A stretch of DNA of 64,000 nt from Mantis religiosa. Taxonomy: Eukaryota; Arthropoda; Insecta; Mantodea; Mantidae. This document shows positions 45,535 through 56,811 of this stretch, piece by piece. Numbering within the stretch: position 1 is the stretch's first letter; each line of letters opens with the position of its first letter. Below the pieces are notes generated by a model, which was not told the origin of the DNA, ran no database searches, and saw only the letters and a list, made by a program, of their open reading frames with translations. Location of the stretch: assembly GCA_030765055.1 (NCBI GenBank), contig JAUKNK010000147.1:2510001-2574000 (forward strand). Direction: 5' to 3'. The position numbers were made by a program, and so were the translations under genes.

Positions 45535-45815
45535 CATGACATATTATTAATTTTTAAATGAGTCGTATTTATTACACATCTGCTTCACTTTTGTACTTAT
45601 TTTGAGGACATGTTTCGCAAATCATCGTTTGCATCTTCTGCTCTTATGCAACTAAAGCTTGCTCTTTAGACCTGGTAGAAAAAAATTCAAAATCTTAAAC
45701 TAACACCTCATGACACTTTAGTATCCTTTGATGTCCGCTCCCTCTTCCCTAGCATTCCATTAGACAAACTTTTGATTCAACTGAAAAAATGGCTCATACA
45801 CTTGTGACATTCGTC
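45535..45815. mobile_element. Penelope-like element fragments (PLE-B), head-to-head
   Basis: A minus-strand PLE-B end (about 45535-45660) abuts a plus-strand RT fragment (45710-45806) encoding LVSFDVRSLFPSIPLDKLL. The arrangement is like the inverted PLE pairs elsewhere in the window. Confidence 0.7.
45604..45643 (-). ncRNA. Hammerhead-like ribozyme motif (PLE-B, third copy)
   Basis: Minus strand: GAG, CAGAAGA, U, GCAAA / CGAUGA / UUUGC (perfect 5-bp stem II), GAAAC, AU, GUC, CUC. Core position 4 is A instead of U. Confidence 0.5.
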
Positions 45816-46441
45816 AATGAATATCCATTCCCCCTAATCCTGCCGCTTTCAGAAAACGAACAAGACCTCCTTGTTCTTCTTTCGGCGCTTCCATTTCACT
45901 GTTTGCAATGTGACTGGCAGTGCTGGATGATTGATGCATGTCTGCTACTAGCTTTGTATAGTCATGTGACGTGCACATGTACCCTCTAGTGACAGGCTGT
46001 GAACTTGCATGCTCTCGTTGGATCAACACTTTGTTACACATGCCATGATGTTACCATCCACTCATCAGTTTGTGCATACCAGACTCTGGTTTGTTTCTTT
46101 TTAATGCCCCTTAATGTCATGTTAGTGACCAGGATGTGTGAAAGCTTATATCCTTGTATATATTAACGGTTTCTGCATTGTATGAAGAGGATGTAAGTTT
46201 TGTGTTAATAAATATATACGGAACCAAAAACTGGTACAAAGATTTGACTACTATATTAAGGTAAGGTAAATCAGACATCCTAATGATTATGTTCCCTAAC
46301 AAAGGGATATTACTTCATAGGTCCACCAATGTTTTATATCCTTTTGTTTAAATAAAAGGGGAGTTGGAGGTGTACAAGGGAGGGAAATGAAGTTAATTAA
46401 ATTCTCAAAAAGTCAATGTTGTCTGTATTGTGTTATTTCAG
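45816..46441. other. Intron sequence, nothing recognised
   Basis: No named feature. Ends in gttatttcag, the acceptor-like tract before the ABCC-like exon. Confidence 0.45.
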
Positions 46442-46592
46442 TGCACAGTGATGTTGTGGAGCTCTGTCGTGGTGATTGGTATTGTCCACTTCTGGCTGTT
46501 TCTACCAATAGCTGTTATTATACTTCTAATGTATCTCGTGGGCAACTTCTGTCTTCCAAGTGTAAGAGCTCTCAGGAGGGTTCAAGTTGCAA
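46442..46592 (+). pseudogene. Orphan exon resembling an ABCC (MRP4-like) transporter
   Basis: A 151-nt open segment bounded by acceptor gttatttcag and donor CAA|gtatgt. It encodes a hydrophobic stretch SSVVVIGIVHFWLFLPIAV followed by YLVGNFCLPSVRALRRVQVA. This resembles the ABCC4 helix plus intracellular loop pattern (IVNYWxxIPT, then YLRxFYLSTSRxVKRLE). It is unrelated to the ABCA exons and lies in their intron. No neighbouring ABCC exons were seen within several kb. It could be a duplicated or mobilised exon, a decayed gene copy, or a chance hydrophobic frame with splice-like edges. The open frame and splice-like ends are visible; the ABCC assignment is by eye. Confidence 0.45.
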
Positions 46593-46779
46593 GTATGTAG
46601 TGCTGCATACCATACACAAGTTTGAAATTTCATGTTCTTTGCAACGCCATTAGGAGAAAGAAAAATTGCTTACCACTTGAAAACGTACAGAATATCTTCT
46701 TAGTAGTTAATACTACAAACAATTTCATTTGATATAAATGTATGGGAATTCGGCATGGAGGTCCAAAGTTGGTCAATTA

Positions 46780-47093
46780 AACCTATACTCTCAAGTGGGA
46801 CGCCCCAGGAGGAAGGATGAGGCAAGTGTACCAAGGAGTCATAACAGTGCAGAGGGCAGAGTCCCTACAATTAACCAGTAGGCCAGTACAACTGGCATCA
46901 TACCTTACTGTGGTCCAGAAACGACCCCAGTACACTGGGTTCGGAGATCGCAGGAGGAAGTATTTACTGCCCATCTCCGCCCCGTATCGGTTGGATGATC
47001 ATCCACCTCTACCTTGCATATGTGTGCATGAGGCCGGCAGTCATGATAGCAGACCCTGATCCGATATGGGCTGTAGTACCACAGATTTAACTT

Positions 47094-47131
<38 letters not shown>

Positions 47132-47345
47132 CTGCCATGCAACGTCGAGACTCCCGCCGACACTTCTACCCTCAAAGAGACCCCCAGATGAGAGATGATG
47201 TGCAATGATAGTGGGGATGACATGGAGGAACAGGAAATTCGGGGGATGTAATTAACCTTGCCTTATGACCAGGGAAAACTCCCCAAAAGGCCCGTGGGTA
47301 AGGTAGGTCGGCCACAGGAATCGAACCTCTGCCTCCCAGACAAAA
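46780..47345 (-). mobile_element. tRNA-derived SINE (SINE-C) with internal TA repeat
   Basis: Minus-strand relative of 22300-22690: ggaatcgaacctctgcctcc near 47318 is the box B complement; the body shares ccccagatgagagatgatgt and gggggatgtaattaacc. An internal (TA)n tract of about 34 bp lies at 47097-47130. Longer than the first copy, so it may be composite. Confidence 0.65.
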
Positions 47346-47573
47346 CTACTTGGTTAATGTATGCTTTAATAAGATCTACATTTTTTAGAACAAAAAGCTG
47401 TGGCTGCTAACAGTGAGGAAAATATAATTAAATAAATTAACAACAGTAATAAATAATTTGAGGAAATGATTAATTTCCATCAATTAACTAAAAAAAAGAC
47501 ATATTAATGTATATTGTGACCAAATTCTGACTGTTAACAATAAATATGTTCAGATTAAAAAAATGGGGCATTA
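47346..47573. other. AT-rich stretch with a SINE-B scrap
   Basis: gattaatttccatcaattaa at 47468 is a short SINE-B body phrase; nothing else seen. Confidence 0.4.
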
Positions 47574-47575
47574 TA

Positions 47576-48266
47576 CAAGGGGCATCCAGAAAGTAAGTTA
47601 TGTTTTAATTTATCTCCGCTGCAGCGCTGGGATCGCAGTTCCGCACATACGCGGTAGACGCTCTATCAAGGAGAAGAAATGTACGCCATTGTGAGATCGT
47701 TGTCAGCGACGTACGCTTTGATGTGCTTGTTTACAATGTTGGTGTTGATTGAAAATCCCGCCGCTTGTGGAATCAGATCTGTGATACGTTTTCTGAATTC
47801 TAGGAAAGTGAAAACAATTGAAATTTATCGGCAAATGTGTGAAGTCAAAAGGTGTAGTGTTTCTTCATAACAACGCACGACCACACTGCAAATGCGACGA
47901 AAAACCACCTACAGGGATTTGGCTGGGACGTGTTTGACTACCCCCATCCCATACAGCCTTGACCTCCCTCCTAGCAACTTTAATCTGTTTTTGCATCTCA
48001 AATATTTCCTTGGCTGTCAGCACTTCAACAATGACGAAGAGCTGAAAGAAAATGTTTCCAACTGGTTGATGACACAGCCGGCAAACTTCTATGAACAAGG
48101 TATACAAAAACTTGTGCCTCGCTATGACAAATGCCTGCAAAATTTCGGCAGTTATGTGGAAAAGTGGTTTAAGAGTTGTAGAATTTTGTGCAATAAATAA
48201 TTTTTCTGTATCTCCACACAATTTAATTGTATTACCAAACAGAACTTACTTTCTGGATTTACATTG
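47576..48266 (+). mobile_element. Mariner deletion derivative
   Basis: About 690 bp between TA dinucleotides (47574-47575, 48267-48268). The inverted ends contain atccagaaagtaagtt and its complement aacttactttctggat. Inside, a transposase N-terminus (LIENPAACGIRSVIRFLNS) is fused by a deletion to the C-terminal region (GVVFLHNNARPH in shifted frame, then FHLFLHLK-type sequence near 47975). The catalytic core between is missing, so it could move only in trans. Confidence 0.82.
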
Positions 48267-48269
48267 TAT

Positions 48270-50150
48270 TTAAATGAACCTCGTAATTGTCATATGTTAA
48301 CACTATTCATTAATTTGTTGTACTCTACTAATGCTTATTGTTTTCTTTTCGTTGCTTTTCAGGGCAAGAAATTATCTCGTCAGGTGCTGAAGAGAAAAAT
48401 TGAACCTCACAGTAATAATCTGAATGACGAATCCTGTTCGTTTAAGAGTGTAACAAATGATGACAACTGTACTTTGATAGAAAATGAGACAAATACAGTG
48501 AGAAGTGAAGTAAATACAAGTAATTTAGTGTATGAACCTGAGAGAGAGATAATGAGTGAAAGGGAGGATTCTTGAATAGGCAAGTTGAAGGTGACCTTAG
48601 CTAGGATGAAGACAAAGGGCCACATCGATAAACACACATTAAGTATTTTAAATACTAATTTTTCTGAAGACATGCTCGAAGAGGTTTATAAAGATTGTGG
48701 CAAACAGAATGGCAATTATTCAGAGATATTCAAAATGTTTGCTATAACACTGCACTTCTACTGCCCAGCAGGATATGAACATCTGCGGCAGACCTTAAAC
48801 AATATGCTACCACAAGTAAGTGTGGTAAGAAAATGGTGTACATCATCTACTGCTGAACAAGCGTTCAAATTTTTGGAAGAACGTGTGTCAGCATCTTCTA
48901 ATTTGTTTTAGGTTTCACTGGTGTTTGACCAGATGTTACTTGAGCGAGGATACTCATGGGATGGCGGCAAAATTGTCGGTTGTGTCAATTTGGGCAATGG
49001 CGTTTGTGTGAGCGACTATGAGGAAGCAATAAAAGTTCTTGTTTGATGGTTGTGGCTGTGAACGCTTCTTGGAAAATACCAAGAAAAAAATATTATTTAG
49101 TTAACAAACTTTCAACGAGTGCGAAGGCTAACATAGTGAGAGAGGCAGTGCTGAGGTTACAGAGCATTAAACCTAATGTGCTGGCTGATACATGTAAAGG
49201 AGAGAGTTCAAACCTAGTCATCGGAGAGAAACTGGACTGCAATTTTATGGCTGAAGCATTGGACTGCTCATTTACTGTTGGTGAGCAAAGCATTCAGTTT
49301 ATGTTAGACCCTTTTCACATGATCAGTTTAGTAAGGAGTTTACTTTGTGAATTTAAGATTTTAAACGATCAAAATGGGAACAATATTGATTACAGATATA
49401 TTGAATTGTTGCAAAACCATCAGCAAAGTGATCATGATGTTTCCTCAAGTAAGACAAAAAGAAAATCTGTTCAGAGTTTAGAAGAAAATGTTGTATTTCA
49501 AATCCCAAGTGTATCTATTGGCAGGGCACTGCAAAGTGCTTACTCCGATAAGAAGTTACAAAAGTTTGAAAATGCCTTACATACAGCCAAGTTTTGTATT
49601 TTCTTTGAAAAACTGCTTGCTTTCTTCACTTCTAAAAGCAGTCAAGCAAAGGGTAATAAGGGTGTTTTATCTACAAAATATAAAGCACCATCTTTTAGTC
49701 TATGAGATTATGCAGAGTCCTATTTACTTGGTATGAGAGATAAAATGAGAGACCCATTTACCACACATCAAGAAGAATTTCCATTATTGACTTCCTGTCA
49801 CTATGTAGAGGTACAAGGAATATTTATATGAAAGTCATTGAAACCAAAAAACTGAGTTATTTGGCTACATATAAGCTTGCTGTGGAAATCCTTGAACTTT
49901 GTTTAACAAAATTCAGAATAAGCCAGAGTCCTCGCATCTAACAGCCTTGCAGTTCAAAGAGCAGTACAGAAAGTTGGTTGCTAAAGAGATAAGAGTCCAG
50001 GGCTCTGAGAGTGCCAATGAGGAAGAAAATGATGCATTGGAATCTCGATGAAAGTTCAGGCAGTAAATTACCAGAAGCTACTGCCTCTGTTGTGAACGTG
50101 AAATATGTTGCATGCAGAGATAAACATTTTCATCATGTGTGAATAAAGAA
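48270..50150 (+). mobile_element. P-element/THAP9-like transposase relic
   Basis: Successive open pieces read as a P-element-type transposase: 48585-48911 (FKMFAITLHFYCPAGYEHLR, LPQVSVVRKW), 48912-49045 (SLVFDQMLLERGYSWDGGKI), 49043-49702 (VVAVNASWKIPRKKYYLVNK, FMLDPFHMISLVRSLLCEF) and a further scrap near 49925 (LTALQFKEQYRKLVAKE). These follow the order of the family: leucine-rich stretch, DEM-type catalytic motif (here FDQM), GTP-binding-like insertion, DPxHxxKLxRN motif. Stops separate the pieces. No THAP zinc finger or terminal repeats were found. Confidence 0.72.
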
Positions 50151-50799
50151 TTAGTCATGTTGACATTCTTGCAGAATGTTGAATCTCTAGGTTAAAAGCT
50201 TAACTTTTTTAAATCAGGAAATTCCTACTATGTTTTAATGTTGAAAGTGTCGATTTTCTCACATTTTTCAAGTTATATGTATAGCATTTGCCAGTGTTCA
50301 TATAAAAACCAAAAGTGTAACAAGCAATGTTCAGAAGTTTTGACAAGTCTATTAAATTTTGAGTTCACATTAATGTTTTAGTAAAATTATTGCAATTCTG
50401 TTTAATAGATCTGAGTTGTACCACGTGGTTAAATTATAATCGAACCCACTCACAGCCTCTTATTACTGCACTAGAAAACCAGCAATCTCTGGGGAACTTA
50501 TGCCAGCAGAGGCAGACCAGAAATGCTGAAAATTTTGACCTTCTGCTCTCAAACAGGCAGCAAATCTCATGTAAATGTTCTCGCTCACTCTCGGAATCTC
50601 AGCTGCAGGTATTCTTGTGATTTCTAGTACAGTATTTTCCATATATTGAGGCCATCCTTACTTTATGGGACAATGTAAACAAAAACATGTGTTTTATATA
50701 AGGTATATATAAGGTAAGGCATATTGTAAGGTAAGGATTCTAGCCTGCCTTTGGCAGCTGTCTTGTGCTGAAGAGAGGCCGTGAGCTAATCCGGTTATA
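50151..50799. other. Intron sequence, nothing recognised
   Basis: A short ggta/aggtaa repetitive stretch occurs at 50700-50740. No gene seen. Confidence 0.5.
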
Positions 50800-51700
50800 T
50801 GAGGCGTGTCAGTAAAATAAGGTCTCCAAGGCGCTGTAGCCACGAGGAATGCTATTATGCGAGATCCGGCATCACTGTCGTGTAGCTTGGTTTCACCCCT
50901 TCAAATCCGCACCACAACAAACTCGTTACAACCATTAGTCTTGGCTGGGCAGCCGTTTGCGATGGAGCTTTCTATCTCTTCCACTGCCAAGTGTGAGTTG
51001 CGTGCAGTGATACGTTGAGCGCCAAGGGCACTACCCTCACTGAAATTCATCGTCAGTTATGCAAAGTCTATAGGCCACAGTGTATGGACGTCAAAAACAT
51101 GCGAAAGTGAATCAGATAGTTTAAAGACGGACGTACAGACGTTCATGACGAATAGCATTCTGGTCGGCCTTCAGTTTCAGCTGAAACAATTGAAAAATTG
51201 GAGCAAAAAATGCTTACAGATCGGCGTGTGACCTTTCGCGAGCTGTGCAAACTTATCCCTGAAGTCAATAAAACTACGATTGACAAGATTTTGACCGAAC
51301 ATTTGCCTTATCGCAAGGTGTGTTTGAGGTGGGTCCCCAAAATGCTCACCGAAGACCATAAGCGGATGGGACATCCTCACCCATCCCCCCTACAGTCCAG
51401 ACTTAGCACCTAGTGATTATCATCTGTTTCCTGAGTTGTAGTCACATCTGGATGGAACATATTTCCAGACTGAAGATGATATGAAAAACGAGGTTGAGCG
51501 CTACCTGCGCCACTTGGCGGGAGAATGCTATGACAAGGATATACAAAAACTGCCACAGCGCATGCAAAAAGTCATCGATTGCAATAGTGATTGTGTTGAA
51601 AAATAGGTGTAAGTTTTGCCTTTCCATAAATGTAACATCAAATGACAATAAACATGTTTTCTATATTAAATCAAATTGGAGACCTTACGGACATGCCTCG
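50800..51700 (+). mobile_element. Mariner deletion derivative, second family
   Basis: About 900 bp between TA dinucleotides (50798-50799, 51701-51702). Ends pair as gaggcgtgtcagtaaaataa and the complement of gaccttacggacatgcctcg. The N-terminal helix-turn-helix region is readable (CELRAVIRFLSAKG, WIRQFKDGRTDVHDE then a stop, and 51198-51380). It jumps at KRMG directly to the C-terminal PPYSPDLAPSDYHLF-type region (near 51380-51430), so the catalytic middle is deleted. Confidence 0.82.
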
Positions 51701-51702
51701 TA

Positions 51703-52431
51703 AATTAACTACCCTATATTTCAAAAGATAAATTTTATGCATGCTTTTTCAATAACCTGATATGAAAGAAAAAACTGATGCTTGCATATCCCAAACTCAA
51801 AAGTAAGAACATTTCGGGATGTATTTTGTCTTTATTTAAAACAGTATTACTTTAATTTTAAATTGCACACAATTGTGTTAATGACATGATTTACAAAACA
51901 TTTTTTGAAGCATCTTGTCGTTTTAACAATTTTTGATACATGAAACTGCTAGGGATCCAGTTATAAGTTCTATAATTTTGCTCTTACACAGTCATTAGAG
52001 AACGTTTCTAACCTGAATATAAGTACGACACTAATCATAGAGTGATTTGCATCACAAAATAGCAATTACAAGTCTTTATAATATGATGTGAGGCCTCCGA
52101 ATTGTTGTCCCTGTTTCCAAGCCCTAATAGAGGTTAATACCCAATAGAAATTACCCGGCAATGAGATTCAAGTATGCTATTTAGCTATTGAGATATACGT
52201 GCAAAAAACTATTACCTCAGATGACATTTTGGAATATAGAATACTTTGTTCTGTCTTTAAACTTCCCAAACTGTGTTACTGCATGTCCACATTACCCAGG
52301 TTGGCTGAAGCTTTTCATGCAGTTAAGTATACATTTTTCAACATGTAGAGACTGTGGAACCAATGCTAACAGCAACATTTGAATTGTAGCAACATGCAAA
52401 CGAAGAGTCAGAAGCATGCAGTTATAAGGTT
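51703..52431. other. Intron sequence, nothing recognised
   Basis: AT-rich, no recognised feature. Confidence 0.5.
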
Positions 52432-52865
52432 TGTGACTTTGTGAGTTCATAGAGTTAAAAGTCTAGTTTGCAGAAATTCAAAATGCTCTTTTTTCCGTAG
52501 AAAGACGTTTTGTACAGCCCTTTGCAACAGCAGAATTATGTAACACAAACACAACCTTAAAGTTGATCTTCCACACAGCTGCACACTCAGTTCACAACTC
52601 CATTAACACACTAACTAGCAATCGTCATTATCCCTAATTTATACCCAAGACATTGTCTATTGAAAGTTGCTGAAGCATCACAGTCTTTCACGATGCAGCA
52701 AGAAATTCCAGACTATCCCCGTCTCTTTCCCTCTCTGCCAGTATTCAGCGCTAGTGCGTACGTGGGCATGGCTTGGGACACTTTCTGTCTCCTTCCCCTT
52801 TCTCTCAGCATTCATCTACACGCGAGTCGGCAGCAGCAAAAACAATGCCTGGCGACAGTACTAAT
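52432..52865 (-). mobile_element. Solo LTR-like element, diverged
   Basis: Starts TGTGACTTTGTGAGTTC like the other LTRs of this family. A TATA-like complement (taatttatacccaag) lies near 52636-52650. The AATAAA complement is lost. The right end is approximate (gcgacagtac near 52855), and no target duplication could be shown. Confidence 0.5.
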
Positions 52866-52969
52866 AGTTCTGAAGTGCTTTCTAATGACACATTTTGTTC
52901 CTATTGGGGTCTAAATCTATTTTAGTAAATATGTAAAAAACAGAAGCTAACAAAACTAATTAATAGGCT

Positions 52970-53235
52970 GGCCTTGTAGCTCTGTCGGTAGAGCACCTGC
53001 CTGCCATGCTAGGGGTTCCGGGTTCGATCCCTGGCTCGGTGTGGTGATTTTTCTCCAATCAAGGTGATTCCCCATCTTTCACAGAGTCCGGAAGTATGAA
53101 TGAGAATGCAAATGTGTGCGTGTTCTAATGATACAACTCAACGATTACGAGTTAACACCTTCGATATGTTCCAAAGGAGAATGACTGCCGATATGACCAC
53201 TGAAGTTAAAGGTGGGGTATAAATAGAAGAAAAAT
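52970..53235 (+). mobile_element. SINE with a well-preserved tRNA-like head (SINE-D)
   Basis: Head 52973-53045 has box A-like ttgtagctctgtcggtagag and box B-like gggttcgatccctgg (53019-53033), with TGCCATG in the anticodon-loop position, suggesting descent from a glycine tRNA (GCC). The 5' and 3' acceptor halves do not pair, so it is not a tRNA gene. The body ends in a gtggggtataaatagaagaa tail. Confidence 0.75.
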
Positions 53236-53592
53236 AAAAAAAAACATGAAGTAGCAAATATTACAATAAAATGTAATTTTCTGTGACAAACTACATATAT
53301 CTTTTTAAGAAAATTGATCAACTTTCCACAGAATTCAGGAGACTAGTTTTATTTTATCTTGTTGTCATCATTACTGCGATGAGATATTATTTTTGTGTTT
53401 ATTACCAAGATGTGCAAATGTCGGTATTTCAAAATTCGTTGCATGATTTCTATTTAAGATACATATTTTCTCCTAAACCAAAAAATCTATCAGGCAACTA
53501 TTTGCTTTAATAATTTAACTTCTGGATTTATCTCATGGTTAAATGAACGAAAATGATCTGTCTCTGCCAGTTTATCAGTCTATTTATACCTA
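53236..53592. other. Intron sequence, nothing recognised
   Basis: AT-rich, no recognised feature. Confidence 0.5.
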
Positions 53593-54282
53593 TTGCGAGG
53601 TACGTCCAGAAAGTAAGCTCTGTTTTGTAATAAAATTAAATTGAGTACCGATTCAGAATAATTATTTATTGCAATTCTACAATTCTTAAACTACTTTTCC
53701 ACCTAACTGCTGAAATTTTGCAGACATTTGTCATAGCGAGGCACAAGTTTTTGTACAGCTTCTTCATAGAGGTTTGCTGCCTGTGTCTTCAACCACTTGG
53801 AAACATTTTCTTTCAGCTCTTTGTCATTGTTGAAGTGTTGACCATCAAGGAAAGATTTTAGATGCAAAAACAAATGAAAGACGCTAGGAGCAAGGTCAGG
53901 GCGGTACGGGGGTTGGTCAAACACGTCCCAGCCAAATACCTGTAAGATTTTTTTCATCGCATTTGCATTGTGTGATCGTGCGTTGTTGTTAAGAAACACA
54001 ACACCTTTTGACAGCAATCCTCGGTGCCTATACTGTCTTGCGTGGCGCAATCTTAGCATTCAGAAAATGAATCACAGATCTGATTTCACAAGCGGTGGGA
54101 TTTTCAATCAACACATATATTGTAAACAAGCACAACAAAGTGTACGTGGCTGACAGCGATCTCACAATGGCACACATTTCTTCTCCTTGATACAGAGCGC
54201 CTACCGCGCATGTGCAGAACTGCGATCGCAGCGGTGCAGCAGAAATAAATTGAAACAGAACTTACTTTCTGGACGCCCCTTG
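53593..54282 (-). mobile_element. Mariner deletion derivative, same family as 47576
   Basis: About 690 bp flanked by TA (53591-53592, 54283-54284). Ends contain cgtccagaaagtaagc and aacttactttctggacg. Minus strand: N-terminal IENPTACEIRSVIHFLNA (near 54080), then 54059-53703 with GVVFLNNNARSH, YRPDLAPSVFHLFLHLKSFL. Two catalytic positions are substituted (HDNA to NNNA, PSD to PSV). Its deletion removes a different middle part from the copy at 47576, so the two arose independently. Confidence 0.83.
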
Positions 54283-54339
54283 TATTTCTATAATTTTCTT
54301 TCATCCTGATTTCTGAATTACATTTTGTCATATTAGGCA

Positions 54340-55470
54340 GAAAACAGAGAAAATAATGCTAAAGCTAGCAAGAATAACCAATTTAAATTTTGTACTTCCA
54401 TTGCGTAACATACAGATATATCATAACACCATTTTTGCTTCAATTATGACGTATGCGGCAGCAGTTTGGGCAGAAAGGATGGATGATGTGCAAATAAGAA
54501 GATTGTTGAGAAGAACGCAAAGAAAAGTATTATTACGTCTGACAGGAGCTGTAAAAACAACACCAACTATGGCATTGCTAGTAACAACGGCCATTTGGCC
54601 GATTGATTTATTAATAAGATTGAAGGGCGCAAAATTTTGGGCGAAAAAAGGAAACTTAGAAAAAGTTTATAATATAACTGGAGTCAGAACAAACAAATCT
54701 TGGGTGATTAAAAATAGTTTAAAAGATAAATGGCAAAAAGAATGGACAGAAAGTCTAGAAGGTAGAAGAGTGTTTGAAATTTTTCAGAACGTCAAAGAGA
54801 GACTAAAATTGAATTTTATTCAACCAACAAAGGGATTTATACATTATATAACAGGACACGGACCTTATAAGACCTATTGGAAGAAAATCAATAAAACTGA
54901 AAATGATATATGTGAATTATGTAACAAACAAGATAATCCTGAACATGTAGTATTTGAATGTGGAAGATATGCAATTCACCAACAAGAAGAGAGGCATGCG
55001 CTAGCAGGATATATCGTATATGACATAATTCGAGATCAACAATTAGTAAATAAATTACAAGTTTTGACTAACTTTATAAGTAAGAAAGCATGGGAGGTAA
55101 AAATATTCAAAGGAGAAAGAGTTGATAATAGGCGAAGAATAGTACAAGATCCAAGAAGGAGTTCTAGAATACAAAATAGGATAAGACGGGAAGAATTATT
55201 GAATAATCAAACAATGGAGTTGACTGCATGGGCGGCGGAGGGAGAGAGTGATGGCGGAGGCCACGGTGGACTACAGAATTAGTAGATTTAGATATAGATT
55301 TAGGAAATAAGGATTTTGTAATTTTCATAGTTGTTTTCTTTTGTTTTTTGATTTTTTGTGTTTATTTCTGTTATTTTATTTCATTTTAGTTTTGTAGAGT
55401 AGTTTTCTGAGAGATTTGTATAATTATAACATTTGTAAAGATTTTATGGAAAAATAAAGAGAAAATTTGG
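54340..55470 (+). mobile_element. R1-like LINE, 3' end with long open C-terminal frame
   Basis: 5'-truncated. Frame 54356-55279 is open for 308 residues: FASIMTYAAAVWAERMDD, RRTQRKVLLRLTGAVKTTPT, then the CCHC motif CELCNKQDNPEHVVFEC near residues 186-202, ending in a basic tail. This is the region after the reverse transcriptase in R1-clade LINEs. A 3' UTR of about 180 bp ends in aaaaataaagagaaaa. The lack of stops suggests a younger insertion than most LINEs here. The element lacks RT and endonuclease. Confidence 0.8.
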
Positions 55471-55518
55471 ATACATGCCCCGGTATAGTTGTCTAGGTGC
55501 CGGGGTAGAATATTCAGA

Positions 55519-55713
<195 letters not shown>

Positions 55714-55739
55714 TGTCCTTCCAGCTAAACCTAGTTGTA

Positions 55740-56805
55740 TTCTAAACAGTTAAACAGTTAAATTGATTTTTTATTACGGGAAATTTTATCCATTTGAGAT
55801 AAATGTAGCAAATGTTTTATCACATATTTATTTTTAATAAACCAAAATTATACCAAATTCTTTAAAAAGTTTTTGAATCTATGTATTTACTCAAGGATGG
55901 TAAAGAAATGCTTTAATTTTTTTAGGGTAGAAATATTTTCATATTTTTTATATTTAAATTTTTCGGTCTTTTTATGTATAAAACAATTATTAAAACCATA
56001 AATTAAAGCAATATTAATAATGTGTGTATATTTTCTATTAAATTACTCTTTATTCAGGGGTAAATTTGTTAACCTGTAGATTAAACTAATAAAAACAGTA
56101 AATTTATTTGAAATAGGGTAGTGCAGGTGGTTTTATTATGTTCTAGATCTTAGACTTCGTCCATTCTTCATCTGGCATCCCAATAATAGAAGATTTGAGT
56201 TTGAATATCTCCTCATATTTTTGGAATAGCTGGACAAAGTAGTAAATATTTCCTACCCATAATAGTGTCTGTTTGCTTGCAAAGGGTGCACTACGTTGAA
56301 TTATATATATTGATTCTATGAAGGATGCAGTTAAGCAGTCAAGACCAGTAATTAACTGAAATATCGCTACTGATTTTCTTCATGGGCAATCAGGGTTGTA
56401 TTTCTTGTCTTCAAAGTTATTTTTTTAATCTACATTTGCAGTCTTTAAATGTTTGGTAAAGCGAAAAAAAATAATTGTTTACCTTGTAATGTTTTTAATA
56501 AGTGAAGTCCGCTTGAAAGAGCCTTAATATTACACATTATGGTCATTCAATGACCCATCCATCATCCACATTGTTTGAAGTGACATGTTTTGCAAGTTTT
56601 TTCACATAACTTGCACTCATGTGAGCTACTCGGAATGTGGACTTCATATCATCTGATTAGCCAGCGCACGGTGAAGAAGGACCCAAATCAGTTATGCCCC
56701 ATTCACATAGAAAATTTATATCTCAAACGCAACGCAAACCTTAAACCTTATTTCCAGGCTCTCGAATGCAAGAGCCCCGGGGAAATATATGGAGAATTTA
56801 ATGTC
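55740..56805. other. Intron sequence, nothing recognised
   Basis: AT-rich. No domain or repeat named. Confidence 0.5.
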
Positions 56806-56811
56806 AGGACG

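Noticed and set aside
52973..53045. True tRNA gene
   Set aside because: Box A and B are good but the acceptor halves do not pair, and a SINE-like body follows.
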